A stretch of 64,000 nucleotides of DNA from an uncultured Bacteroidota bacterium (GCA_903865435.1 CAIPJS010000092.1:21013-85012); one strand, 5' to 3'. Shown: positions 16,013 through 24,829, numbered from the stretch's first letter. Notes: a model not told the origin generated them from the sequence alone. Numbers and translations are program-made.

Positions 16013-17344
16013 TTATTTAGCAGTAGTTTTTTCTTTTGGTAAATAATAAAGTACCACTCGATTTTCTTTATTCAAATATTTTTTTGCCACGTTTAATACA
16101 TCTTGTCTGGTTACTTTATTGTATTTATCTAATTCTGTATTGATCAAATTGGCATCCCCAAAATAAACCTCATTATTGGCTAAACTTTCTGCAATGCCTG
16201 CCATGGATGCTTTTGAATTGACCAATTCGGTAGTGATTTGATTTTTTACTTTTTGAAATTCACGCTCGCCAACCAAACTGGTTTTTAAATCGCTAATGAT
16301 GCTGTCCATATTTTTTTCAAGTGTATCTATTTTTACCCCCATATTGGCAATGGCCAAGGATATAAACAAACCTTCATCTTCATTGAAAAAAGGAACCGAC
16401 TGTGCTGCTGCAGCCAATTGTTTGTTATCCACCAGGGTTTTGTTCATTCTTGAAGATGCTCCACCCGACAAGATATTAGACAATACATTGAATGCATAAT
16501 ATTCATTGCCTCCTTGCTTTGGCGCGCGGTAAGCTTGTAATACGGCTGGCAATTGAATATTGTCATAAATTACATCTCGTACTTCTCCACCCAATGGCGG
16601 TTCTTTGATGGAAGGTCTGTTCATAGCGAAACTACCTTTTGCAATAGGTCCAAAATAAGCTTCAATTTTTTTCTTTAACTCAGTGACATTGATATCGCCT
16701 GCAATGGATAAAACACAATTATTGGGAACATAATAAGTTTTATAAAATTTTATAAACTCTTCTAATTTGGCTGCATTCAAATGCTCCATACTTCCAATGG
16801 GCGCCCAACGATATGGATGCACTTTATAAGCTCTTTTTAACAATTCAGTTAAGAAAGATCCATAAGGACGATTGTCCATTCTTTCACGTTTTTCTTCTTT
16901 CACCACTTCGCGTTGCGTATTCACGCCTACTTGTTCAATTTTGGCATGCATCATGCGCTCACTTTCCAACCACAAGCCCAAGTCTACTTGATTGGAAGGC
17001 AACAATTCAAAATAAAATGTACGGTCTTGAGAAGTGTTGGCATTTAAAGCCCCACCCGCGTTGGTTACATATTTATCAAACTCACCTCTTTTAATATTGT
17101 CTGATCCTTCAAACAATAGATGTTCAAAAAAATGCGCGAACCCAGTTCTTGAGGTATCTTCATTTTTAGAACCTACATGATACAAAGCAGTTACTGCTAC
17201 GACTGGTGCAGTATGATCTTCATGTAAAATAATTTTTAATCCATTGGGTAGGGTGTATTTTTCAAATTGAATGGTTTGACTTTTTGCCTGAACCAAGCAC
17301 AATGAAAAAAGGCCCATCATTAAGATTTTGCCTGTTTTTTGCAT
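16013..17344 (-). CDS. M16 family zinc metallopeptidase, catalytic partner
   Basis: A 443-residue zinc peptidase. After the signal peptide (ending near AKSQ) the inverted zinc motif HFFEH is at residues 71-75, with the third ligand in VVKEEKRERMDNRPYG near residue 150. The second half (SIAGDINVTELKKKIEAYFG) has the repeated M16 fold but lacks the Arg/Tyr pair that the partner supplies. It would degrade peptides in the periplasm or outside the cell. It is the first gene of a two-gene operon; the 115-base leader has no perfect -7 box (best AGCATTTG, one mismatch). Confidence 0.88.
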   Translation of the reverse strand: MQKTGKILMMGLFSLCLVQAKSQTIQFEKYTLPNGLKIILHEDHTAPVVAVTALYHVGSKNEDTSRTGFAHFFEHLLFEGSDNIKRGEFDKYVTNAGGALNANTSQDRTFYFELLPSNQVDLGLWLESERMMHAKIEQVGVNTQREVVKEEKRERMDNRPYGSFLTELLKRAYKVHPYRWAPIGSMEHLNAAKLEEFIKFYKTYYVPNNCVLSIAGDINVTELKKKIEAYFGPIAKGSFAMNRPSIKEPPLGGEVRDVIYDNIQLPAVLQAYRAPKQGGNEYYAFNVLSNILSGGASSRMNKTLVDNKQLAAAAQSVPFFNEDEGLFISLAIANMGVKIDTLEKNMDSIISDLKTSLVGEREFQKVKNQITTELVNSKASMAGIAESLANNEVYFGDANLINTELDKYNKVTRQDVLNVAKKYLNKENRVVLYYLPKEKTTAK

Positions 17345-17459
17345 AATTATAATTTTAAATAAAATGTTACAATTCTATAAGTCAAATGCTTACAAGTTGA
17401 AATTACAGCATTTTTGGATCAACCTTGTTCCCAATGTATTAAATTTCAAAAATCTTAAA

Positions 17460-18356
17460 CTATTGTAAGCGAATGTCTTCCGCTTTAGCTATGGCTGCAT
17501 CCAGCCATTGAATAGTTGGGTCTTTTTTAAACCAAGTCATTTGACGCTTCGCATAATGCCGAGTGTTTTGTTGAATTTTTTCAATGACTTTTTCCTTGCT
17601 AATTTTTCCTTCGAAATATTCCTTCCATTCACTATAACCCACTGTTTGCAATGCATTTAGATGATCATATTTTGATAAGCTTTTTACTTCTGCCTCCAAG
17701 CCATCCTGTAGCATGGTCAATACCCTTTGATTGATTCTTTCATACAAAATTTCCCTTGGCCTTTCTAAACCAATCTTTACAATCTTAAATGGCCTTTCTA
17801 TACTTTTTTTATTTTGAAAACTTACAATGGAAGCGCCAGTTCCAAGCATTACTTCCAAAGCACGCATTAATCTTTGTGGATTTTTCTGTTCTCCCTTTGC
17901 CCAATAGATGGGATCTTTTACAGCTACTTCTTTTTGCAACCACCTCATGCCTAATTTCTCATACTGTGCAATAATATTTTCTCGAATTTCAGCATCAATC
18001 GCAGGTATTAAATCCAAGCCTTCACAAAAAGCTTTGATGTATAAACCAGTCCCCCCCACCATCACAACGGCATCCTTTCTCTTCAATAAAAAATCAATTT
18101 TTTCTAAAGCCCATTCTTCATAAAACGAGGCATTAATTTCTTCATTTACAGAATGACTTGCAATAAAATGATGGGGCAATGCATTCAATTCTTCTACACT
18201 TGGCCTGGCCACACCAATATTCATTTCTTGGTAACATTGCCTTGCATCAGCAGAAATAATTTCTGTATTTAATTTTTTAGCAAGTGCAATGGCAAAACTT
18301 GTTTTTCCCACCGCTGTTGGACCCATTACAATGTATACTGTTTTAGTAAGGCTCAT
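17460..18356 (-). CDS. miaA: tRNA dimethylallyltransferase MiaA
   Basis: A 298-residue enzyme that attaches dimethylallyl to A37 of tRNAs reading UNN codons. The P-loop GPTAVGKTS is at residues 12-20, followed by TEIISADARQCYQEMNIG and the VGGTGLYIKAFCEGL motif. KNPQRLMRALEV and the ARRQ-equivalent HYAKRQMTWFKKDP near the C-terminus are in place. Upstream, the pRiA4b ORF-3-like gene is separated by 48 bases, so co-transcription is likely. Confidence 0.95.
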   Translation of the reverse strand: MSLTKTVYIVMGPTAVGKTSFAIALAKKLNTEIISADARQCYQEMNIGVARPSVEELNALPHHFIASHSVNEEINASFYEEWALEKIDFLLKRKDAVVMVGGTGLYIKAFCEGLDLIPAIDAEIRENIIAQYEKLGMRWLQKEVAVKDPIYWAKGEQKNPQRLMRALEVMLGTGASIVSFQNKKSIERPFKIVKIGLERPREILYERINQRVLTMLQDGLEAEVKSLSKYDHLNALQTVGYSEWKEYFEGKISKEKVIEKIQQNTRHYAKRQMTWFKKDPTIQWLDAAIAKAEDIRLQ

Positions 18357-18404
18357 TAAAACTTAATTTGGATTAAATAAATACTAGAGGCTTTAAGTGC
18401 GCTC

Positions 18405-19022
18405 TTAGAAAGCTTCTCCTTCAAAAAATTCACTACCAGAAGATTCTTGATTGTTGTCTTCAGCTTCTTCTTCTTCTTCATTTTCGTCATCCGTATCAGA
18501 GGCATCCGACTCCTCTCCTTCCTGACCAAATCCTTCTTTGGCTTCAGATAAATCATATTTCTCTTCAATATCAGCAAATTTTTCGCCCAACATACCCTTG
18601 GTTCCATATTGCATTGGGCCAACACCTTCTGTTCTTGTAACCAACGGATATTCGAGACTCATGTCAGCATCTGAATTTTTAATCACTTGAATCAGTTCAA
18701 TTAAAAAAGACCAAGCCTTTACGAAATCATACAAGTAAATAAAATGCTGATTGGTATCAATAATTTCAGAACCAATAAGGGTTTCTTCCATTAACAATGG
18801 AGGCGCTTTGTATTCTTTAGCATATACTTCCTTACTAATTTCTCTTCCTCTTTGCCAAGTATCGTTGCTTCTAAAAAAAGTAGCATCATGTTTTTGATCA
18901 AATTCAAAAGCCCTCAATATAATTTGATGTAAATCGGCAAAATTTTGGGTATGCTTCACCAAAACATCTCTGTAAATCACATCATCCTCCTCCCAATAAA
19001 CCCTAAATTTTAAAACTGCCAT
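18405..19022 (-). CDS. Plasmid pRiA4b ORF-3-like (IS1096 TnpR-like) protein with acidic tail
   Basis: A 205-residue protein. Residues 1-130 match the pRiA4b ORF-3 / IS1096 TnpR-like fold by pattern: LKFRVYWEEDDVIYRDVLV, DLHQIILRAFEFD and FIYLYDFVKAWSFLIEL. The usual YDYGDGW motif is replaced by LYDFVKAW. From about residue 165 on, the tail is strongly acidic (SDASDTDDENEEEEEAEDN). Despite the family name there is no transposon here: no inverted repeats, no transposase, and housekeeping genes on both sides. The function of the family is not established. An alternative frame covers the tail but is a shadow. Confidence 0.72.
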   Translation of the reverse strand: MAVLKFRVYWEEDDVIYRDVLVKHTQNFADLHQIILRAFEFDQKHDATFFRSNDTWQRGREISKEVYAKEYKAPPLLMEETLIGSEIIDTNQHFIYLYDFVKAWSFLIELIQVIKNSDADMSLEYPLVTRTEGVGPMQYGTKGMLGEKFADIEEKYDLSEAKEGFGQEGEESDASDTDDENEEEEEAEDNNQESSGSEFFEGEAF

Positions 19023-19047
19023 TTTGGTATTTTGAAACGCTAAATTA

Positions 19048-20469
19048 CTATTTTATTACAGGATACAAGCCTAGTTTTTCGGCTTCTTTTAACATAAAAA
19101 CATGCGCAGCTGCATATTCATTAGGTATTACACCATCCAATATGGCTTCTCTAATTGCATCTTTGATAATACCCACCTGTTTGGAAGGGGTAATGGCAAA
19201 TATACTCATGATCATTTCTCCAGTAATAGGTGGTTGCCAATTTCTAATATTGTCCTTTTCTTCAACTTCTTGCAACCTTAGTTTGACATAATCAAAGCCT
19301 AGTAAATAGCGTTTAACTTTCACTTTATTTTTACTGGTAATGTCTGCCGCACAAAGCAACATTAAAAAATCAATGTCTTCCCCTGCATCAAACAGCAATC
19401 TTCGAATGGCGCTGTCGGTCACAGATTCCTTGGTCAATGAAATGGGTCTCAAATGCAAGGCCACTAATTTTTGTACCATCTTCATTTTTTCATTCAGTGG
19501 CAATTTCAATTGCGTAAAAATTTTAGGTACCATTCTTGCACCCACCACTTCATGTCCATGAAATGTCCATCCAAATCCAGTTTCAAATTTTTTAGTTTTT
19601 GGCTTGGCAATATCATGCAGTAATGCAGCCCATCTTAACCAAAGATCATTAGAAGTGACTGCCACATTGTCCAATACTTGTAGCGTGTGCGAAAAATTAT
19701 CCTTATGCCCAATGCCATCCAAGGTTTCAGCGCCTTCCAATTGAAGCAAGACTGGGAAAATATATTGCAGTAACCCTGCTTCTTTTAATAAATACCAACC
19801 TTTGGAAGGTTGATCTGTCATCATTATTTTTTGTAGCTCATCGGTAATTCTTTCTTGAGACACAATCTTAATTCGATCGGCCATTTTTTGAATGGCAACA
19901 AAAGTTTCGGGTGTAATAGTGAAATCTAATTGAGTTGCAAACCGAATTGCACGCATCATGCGCAATGGATCATCATCAAAAGTTTGAGCTGGCGCCAATG
20001 GCGTTCTAAGTATTTTATCTTTGATATCTTTTAATCCTCCAAATGGATCAATCAATGCCCCAAAATTATTTTCACTCAATTCCACCGCCAAAGCATTGAT
20101 GGTAAAATCTCTTCTATTTTGATCATCTTCAATGCTACCTGGACTTACTTGAGGTTTTCTACTGTCTTTAGAATAGCTTTCTTTTCTAGCACCCACAAAT
20201 TCAATTTCTATGCTATCCATTTTCACTTGTGCTGTTCCAAAAGTTTTAAACAAAGAAACAGGTGGTCGAGGTTGAAATTGACCAGCAAAGGCCGTAGCCA
20301 ATTCAAGCCCATCTCCCAAACAAACAATGTCAATATCCTTGGTAGGTCTATTTAATATTTTATCACGTACAAAGCCTCCTACTGCAAAAGCAGGCACCCC
20401 CATTTTAGCTGCTTGGGCGGCCACTTCTTTAAATAAGGCTTGCTCGTTTGCTGTGAATTGAATTTGCAT
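19048..20469 (-). CDS. CCA tRNA nucleotidyltransferase with HD domain
   Basis: A 473-residue enzyme that adds or repairs the 3' CCA end of tRNAs. The class II nucleotidyltransferase core has GGFVRDKILNRPTKDIDIV, with the DxD metal site, and RRDFTINALAV. RMMRAIRFATQLDF follows. A C-terminal HD domain begins near residue 260 with NFSHTLQVLDNV and LLHDIAKPKT. Start: ATG at 20469 is preferred over the GTG two codons earlier, because the perfect -7 box TACTTTTG abuts it and overlaps the GTG. The gene lies in a minus-strand run with waaF-like and tsaC genes upstream, but has its own promoter box. Confidence 0.92.
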   Translation of the reverse strand: MQIQFTANEQALFKEVAAQAAKMGVPAFAVGGFVRDKILNRPTKDIDIVCLGDGLELATAFAGQFQPRPPVSLFKTFGTAQVKMDSIEIEFVGARKESYSKDSRKPQVSPGSIEDDQNRRDFTINALAVELSENNFGALIDPFGGLKDIKDKILRTPLAPAQTFDDDPLRMMRAIRFATQLDFTITPETFVAIQKMADRIKIVSQERITDELQKIMMTDQPSKGWYLLKEAGLLQYIFPVLLQLEGAETLDGIGHKDNFSHTLQVLDNVAVTSNDLWLRWAALLHDIAKPKTKKFETGFGWTFHGHEVVGARMVPKIFTQLKLPLNEKMKMVQKLVALHLRPISLTKESVTDSAIRRLLFDAGEDIDFLMLLCAADITSKNKVKVKRYLLGFDYVKLRLQEVEEKDNIRNWQPPITGEMIMSIFAITPSKQVGIIKDAIREAILDGVIPNEYAAAHVFMLKEAEKLGLYPVIK

Positions 20470-20474
20470 GTGCA

Positions 20475-20482
20475 CAAAAGTA
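20475..20482 (-). promoter_or_regulatory. -7 promoter box of the CCA-adding enzyme gene, 5 nt before ATG
   Basis: TACTTTTG on the minus strand matches TAnnTTTG exactly. Only five bases separate it from the ATG at 20469, which predicts a leaderless or near-leaderless mRNA. The box lies in the short gap after the glycosyltransferase gene stop. Confidence 0.55.
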
Positions 20483-21484
20483 CTAATGTTGTAGCACTTG
20501 TAATAAAGGAGCCGTTAATTGTTGAATTTGAATGGAATGCGCACAATTAAAATGCTTTAATGGACATTCCTTTTTCCCATGAATACCACAGGGTCGGCAA
20601 ACTAAATTTTCTTGGGTTTGAACCACAAAAGCCCTCTTTGATAAAGGTCCATATCCAAATTCTGGAATGGTCGAACAATAAATGGCTACCACGGGGGCAT
20701 TCACAGCCGATGCAAAATGCATGGGCGCAGAATCATTTACATAATTAAGAAGCGCTTTTTGTTGCAATGCCGCAGCTGCTAAAAAACTAAGCTCCCCAGC
20801 CAAATTAACCAAGTTTTGATGATAGCTTTTGAATAATTTTTCAGCAATCTTTTTATCTCCGACACCTCCCAAAATATAAATTGGCCCATCAAAAGAGAGG
20901 GCATTTAAAAATGGTACCCAATCTTCTACAGGATATTGTTTGGTATACCATACCGAAGCTGGTGCAATACATAAATAAGGTTGTGTTTGATATTTTTTAA
21001 TTTTTTCGAGATCCAATTCTGTTGGATATAATTTGGGCATCGCTAAATCAATAGCACCCAGCACTTGAATCAATTGATGATTTCTATTCACTTCGTGCAT
21101 CCCTTCTTGAATTTCCAAATGCTGGATGGCATGTGTAAATAAAAACGAAAATGGATTTTTATTAAAGCCAATTTTAAATTTTGCTTTGGAAAGCGCCGTC
21201 CACAATCCAGTTGCTGCAAAACGTTGCACATTCACAACTGCATCATAGCTGGCTTTTCTAATTTTAAATAAAATTTGCAACCAATGAATGTATTTCAACT
21301 TTTTTTTATTCCAAATAAGTACTTCATGAATATATGGATGGCCAGTAAATAAAGGCTCATTCCCTTGACGAACAACAATATCAATGGCTACTAATGGATA
21401 TTGCTGATGCAAAGATTCAAGCAAAGCAGTTGCCAGCACTACATCACCAATAAAAGCTGTTTGTATGACCAAGATTTTTTGCAT
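20483..21484 (-). CDS. Glycosyltransferase family 9 (heptosyltransferase-like)
   Basis: A 333-residue GT-B glycosyltransferase of the ADP-heptose:LPS heptosyltransferase family. The N-terminal half starts ILVIQTAFIGDVVLATALLESL, the family's usual opening. The C-terminal nucleotide-sugar half has YLCIAPASVWYTKQYP, GPIYILGGVGDKKIAEKL, LINYVNDSAPMHFASA-type acceptor-loop residues, and APVVAIYCSTIPEFGYGP. It would add a sugar to the LPS core on the cytoplasmic face. The donor in this organism is unknown. It lies seven bases after tsaC, so the two are probably one transcript. Confidence 0.85.
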   Translation of the reverse strand: MQKILVIQTAFIGDVVLATALLESLHQQYPLVAIDIVVRQGNEPLFTGHPYIHEVLIWNKKKLKYIHWLQILFKIRKASYDAVVNVQRFAATGLWTALSKAKFKIGFNKNPFSFLFTHAIQHLEIQEGMHEVNRNHQLIQVLGAIDLAMPKLYPTELDLEKIKKYQTQPYLCIAPASVWYTKQYPVEDWVPFLNALSFDGPIYILGGVGDKKIAEKLFKSYHQNLVNLAGELSFLAAAALQQKALLNYVNDSAPMHFASAVNAPVVAIYCSTIPEFGYGPLSKRAFVVQTQENLVCRPCGIHGKKECPLKHFNCAHSIQIQQLTAPLLQVLQH

Positions 21485-21491
21485 CTAGCTA

Positions 21492-22064
21492 TTAGGGTCT
21501 AATGATTATAAGATTTCCCACTTCATCCCATTTTACAATGGAAGAAGGTTGGGCTAACTCAATTTCCTCTTGTCGATGTTTTACAACATAATCTACCCCA
21601 TCAACAATATCCAAAGAAATGTCTCTATAACACATGGGCGTTGGATAACCCGAAATATTGGCGGAAGTACTTACAATTGGTTTTTCAAATTGCTTAATGA
21701 TGGATGTACAAAAATTATCTTTGGTAATTCTAATGGCAACGGATGCATCTTGTGCGATTAAATTTTTAGCTAAATTTTTTGCTTTTTGATAGATCACTGT
21801 GGTAGGCTTATGGATACCTTTGATATAATCAAAAACTTGCAACTGTGCCTCTTCTACATAATTTAAAATAGTTTGCTCCTCCTCTACCAAAACAATCATG
21901 GCCTTGGTATCTTCTCTTTTTTTTAAAGCAAATATTTTTGCAACTGCTATTTCATTGGTGGCATCACAACCTATACCCCAAACTGTATCAGTAGGATACA
22001 GTATGAGCCCCCCATTTTTTAAAGTAGTTAAGCAAGCTTGTATATCTTCTTCGTATGCAAACAT
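21492..22064 (-). CDS. tsaC: L-threonylcarbamoyladenylate synthase (TsaC/Sua5/YrdC family)
   Basis: A 190-residue YrdC-fold enzyme that makes threonylcarbamoyl-AMP, the first step of t6A37 formation in tRNAs. The motifs LKNGGLILYPTDTVWGIGCD and KKREDTKAMIVLV are typical, as are TTVIYQKAKNL and PIVSTSANISGYPTP. It lacks the C-terminal Sua5 domain. Start: ATG at 22064 (MFAYEEDIQ) agrees with the family; an in-frame upstream ATG would add 21 unmatched residues. An imperfect -7 box (TTAATTTG) is four bases before this ATG. Confidence 0.92.
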   Translation of the reverse strand: MFAYEEDIQACLTTLKNGGLILYPTDTVWGIGCDATNEIAVAKIFALKKREDTKAMIVLVEEEQTILNYVEEAQLQVFDYIKGIHKPTTVIYQKAKNLAKNLIAQDASVAIRITKDNFCTSIIKQFEKPIVSTSANISGYPTPMCYRDISLDIVDGVDYVVKHRQEEIELAQPSSIVKWDEVGNLIIIRP

Positions 22065-22146
22065 GTTGCAAATTAAACAATACTTATAAATAAACGAAGG
22101 TTCATTATTGTGCAAAAGAATCTGCAAGTATTTATGACCTTGTTTG

Positions 22147-22154
22147 TAATTTCG
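22147..22154 (+). promoter_or_regulatory. Candidate -7 box of dapD
   Basis: TAATTTCG differs from TAnnTTTG at one position and ends 14 bases before the ATG. Weak support. Confidence 0.3.
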
Positions 22155-22168
22155 TAGAAATAGTTAAC

Positions 22169-22981
22169 ATGGAATTGAAAAATAAGATTGAAGCGGCCTG
22201 GGCCGATCGTAGTTTATTAAAAGAGGAAACCTATAGTAAGGCGGTTCGCGAAGTGATTGAAGAAGTAGACAAAGGCCGTTTAAGAGTGGCGGAACCAATA
22301 GACCAAGTATGGATAGTGAATGAGTGGGTAAAACAAGCCATTTTAATGTATTTCGCCATTCAACCTATGCAAACCTGGGAATTGGCTCCTTTTGAATTTC
22401 ATGATAAAATGTTGCTTAAATCGAACTATGCTGCCTTAGGTGTTAGAGCCGTTCCTCATGCAGTAGCACGTTATGGTGCTTATTTGGCAAAGAATGTAGT
22501 ATTGATGCCTAGCTATGTAAATATTGGTGCTTTTGTTGACGAAGGCAGCATGGTGGATACCTGGGCGACTGTTGGTAGCTGTGCTCAAATTGGTAAAGGC
22601 GTACATTTAAGTGGAGGTGTTGGCATTGGAGGCGTATTGGAGCCATTACAAGCCAGTCCTGTAGTGATTGAGGATGGCTGTTTTATTGGAAGCAGGTGTA
22701 TTGTTGTAGAAGGCGTTCATGTGGAAAAAGAAGCTGTTTTAGGTGCTAATGTGGTATTGACCCAAAGCACTAAAATTATAGATGTTAGTGGGCCAACACC
22801 AATTGAATACAAAGGCCGTGTACCCGCCAGAAGTGTGGTGATTCCAGGCTCTTACAAAAAATCATTTCCTGCGGGCGATTATCAAGTAAGCTGTGCATTT
22901 ATCATTGGTCAAAGAAAACCAAGTACCGATCTAAAAACCAGTCTGAATGATGCTTTACGCGATTTTAATGTAGCGGTTTAG
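22169..22981 (+). CDS. dapD: 2,3,4,5-tetrahydropyridine-2,6-dicarboxylate N-succinyltransferase
   Basis: A 270-residue trimeric acyltransferase of the succinylase branch of lysine/diaminopimelate synthesis. The N-terminal helical domain is followed by the left-handed beta-helix: hexapeptide repeats from about residue 115 to 205 (VNIGAFVDEGSMVDTWATVG, CAQIGKGVHLSGGVGIGG, VVIEDGCFIGSRC). The loop PLQASPVVIED is characteristic. Length matches E. coli DapD (274). The gene stands alone between the divergent tsaC gene and a 400-base non-coding region. Confidence 0.95.
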   Translation: MELKNKIEAAWADRSLLKEETYSKAVREVIEEVDKGRLRVAEPIDQVWIVNEWVKQAILMYFAIQPMQTWELAPFEFHDKMLLKSNYAALGVRAVPHAVARYGAYLAKNVVLMPSYVNIGAFVDEGSMVDTWATVGSCAQIGKGVHLSGGVGIGGVLEPLQASPVVIEDGCFIGSRCIVVEGVHVEKEAVLGANVVLTQSTKIIDVSGPTPIEYKGRVPARSVVIPGSYKKSFPAGDYQVSCAFIIGQRKPSTDLKTSLNDALRDFNVAV

Positions 22982-23377
22982 ATTCCTTTAGTTCATCATT
23001 TTTTAGAAAAATTTCTATTGCTTCTTACAAAAATCAGCTTCGGCTGCTCCTAAAAAAATTTGGGGTGACCAGAACGAATTCCAATCACCCCGATTATCCT
23101 TCCCCCAAAGGATAATTATGTTTAAACATCTTAATATCTTTATTAAACGCTTTGTAATATTTAATAAATTAATAATATGTAAGATGTAATTTTATTTACA
23201 TGACAAATATTTATACTTGTTTATCCTTTGTCCAAATAAATTATAAAGTTTATTGAGAAAATTGTTAATATACAATAAATTAAATTAAACCAATTTATTA
23301 CATATTTGTAAATTATTAAATATTAAAAAAACATATAAGAAATAAACCTATTGTTTATATTTTCTTACCTTTATGGT
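22982..23377. other. AT-rich intergenic region with three hairpins
   Basis: No open frame or known RNA is recognised here. Three stem-loops can be drawn: CAGC-TTCG-GCTG at 23035-23046 (a C(UUCG)G tetraloop on the plus strand); GGGGTGA / TCACCCC at 23062-23068 and 23085-23091; and ATTATCCT / AGGATAAT at 23093-23100 and 23109-23116 with a C-rich loop. None is followed by a proper T run on the plus strand. From 23117 to the next gene the sequence is almost pure A/T. It could hold a small RNA, an attenuator or a remnant. Confidence 0.45.
23366..23373 (+). promoter_or_regulatory. -7-like box of the membrane regulator gene, 4 nt before ATG
   Basis: TACCTTTA differs from TAnnTTTG only in the last base, and four bases (TGGT) separate it from the ATG at 23378. 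If it is used, the hairpins upstream are not part of this mRNA. Confidence 0.4.
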
Positions 23378-24829
23378 ATGAATTTTAAACAATTATCAAT
23401 CATATTAATAATTATTCTAAGCAGTATTCTGCTAAATGCTCAGCATATTGAGGTTAAAGATAAATTTCAAAAACATGAAATTGAATTTTTGGACATCATT
23501 TATAAAGACAGTACCCACTCCTTAAATTTAATATTACATAGCAACCTTTTTAATTTTGGACTCAATACCAAAGAATTTAAAAATATAGCCCTTTTAAAAA
23601 AAGGCAAAGCCATATGGATTCAGCCATTAGGAACGGGTAAATTATTTAAATTGGTTCAAACTAAGAACGAATACCATCTAATTAGAATCGATTCCACTAT
23701 TCATTCTGGGGTAAATTACGAAGCCTTTACTTTTCTTTTACATGATACCATCTTCCAATTTGGTGGTTCTGGCTTTTGGCATTTAAGAGGCATCATGACT
23801 TATTTTAGTAAAACTACCCAAGAATGGGAATTATACCCCAGCAACATTCTAGTAAATGGGTATGCTGATTATAAAGACATCATTAAATACAAAATAGATA
23901 CTCAAGCCAATAAACTTTATGCGAATAAATCATTGGTCTATCGCAATTTGCCGAATGATTTTTCCTTAAATACTATTGACAGTTGTTTTGAATTTGATTT
24001 TAACAACCATAGATGGACCACACTTGGCGCAACCAATAATGAATTAAGAAAAAGCTTATTATCAGCCAATTTCTACCATTTTGATATGGGCGATATAATT
24101 ATATTTCAAAATGCACTCGACTTTTTTTGGCTCAATTACAAAACGAATACTTATGGTAGAATAAAAAGATTTAAGAATGAACAGATGAAACAAACTTGGT
24201 TAAGTTTATACACCACCAAAGAAACATATGACGATGTTCAATTTAATCTAGGTAATACTGCCTATTTAATAAAATTAGATCCATCTAAACAATTAAGCTT
24301 TAAAACTTTTAACATTAGTGTTGATGATATTGACACTAATAACTTCGATTATGTTTATAAAATAGAGAACTCCTTTGTGCACTTTATTTATAATGACTTA
24401 TTGCCTTTTTTTACACCCAATGTTTCCATCACCATACTTATTTTATTTTTTATATTCTTCTTAATCTATCGTCAAAGAAAAAAAAGAGTGCCCCAGGAAG
24501 TGAATGCCATTTTGAATTTTCATTTTTTCAACTCGCTTAATGTTGTTGAAAAAGAATTGGTACAAGTATTGTATGAGCAACAATTAAAAGGGGAGGAAAT
24601 TTCACCTAAACAAATCAATAAGATTATTGGCGTGCAGCAAAAAGACACTTTAACACAAAACAAAAGTAGAAGTGACCACTTTTTAAAAATAAATCAGAAA
24701 TTTAAACTAGCCACACAACAGGATTTGCCTCTTATTATTAAAAGCCGGGACAGCATTGATAAAAGACAATACAATTATGGCTTAGAAACCAGGTACCTTC
24801 AAGAATTGGGCAAACATTTTAAAGCCTAG
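23378..24829 (+). CDS. Putative membrane-anchored sensor with Kelch-like domain and C-terminal winged-helix-like region
   Basis: The 483-residue product has an N-terminal signal peptide or anchor (ending near LLNAQ, residue 21). A long extracytoplasmic region of about 22-345 carries a Kelch-like stretch (TIFQFGGSGFWHLRG, then TTQEWELYP). One transmembrane helix is at about 350-365 (ITILILFFIFFLIY), followed by RQRKKR and a ~115-residue cytoplasmic tail. The tail (VEKELVQVLYEQQLKGEEIS, INKIIGVQQKD) resembles the HTH-like ends of Bacteroidota one-component membrane regulators. I infer a sensor that signals or binds DNA from the membrane; the exact family is not named. It is visibly more A/T-rich than its neighbours. 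Its stop TAG is shared with the LuxE-like gene. Confidence 0.55.
   Translation: MNFKQLSIILIIILSSILLNAQHIEVKDKFQKHEIEFLDIIYKDSTHSLNLILHSNLFNFGLNTKEFKNIALLKKGKAIWIQPLGTGKLFKLVQTKNEYHLIRIDSTIHSGVNYEAFTFLLHDTIFQFGGSGFWHLRGIMTYFSKTTQEWELYPSNILVNGYADYKDIIKYKIDTQANKLYANKSLVYRNLPNDFSLNTIDSCFEFDFNNHRWTTLGATNNELRKSLLSANFYHFDMGDIIIFQNALDFFWLNYKTNTYGRIKRFKNEQMKQTWLSLYTTKETYDDVQFNLGNTAYLIKLDPSKQLSFKTFNISVDDIDTNNFDYVYKIENSFVHFIYNDLLPFFTPNVSITILILFFIFFLIYRQRKKRVPQEVNAILNFHFFNSLNVVEKELVQVLYEQQLKGEEISPKQINKIIGVQQKDTLTQNKSRSDHFLKINQKFKLATQQDLPLIIKSRDSIDKRQYNYGLETRYLQELGKHFKA

Noticed and set aside
17384..17413. AAATGCT/AGCATTT inverted repeat before the M16 operon
   Set aside because: Only seven base pairs with a 16-base loop in A/T-rich DNA; likely chance.
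18405..19022. An insertion sequence around the TnpR-like gene
   Set aside because: No transposase, terminal repeats or target duplications were seen; neighbours are housekeeping genes in normal order.
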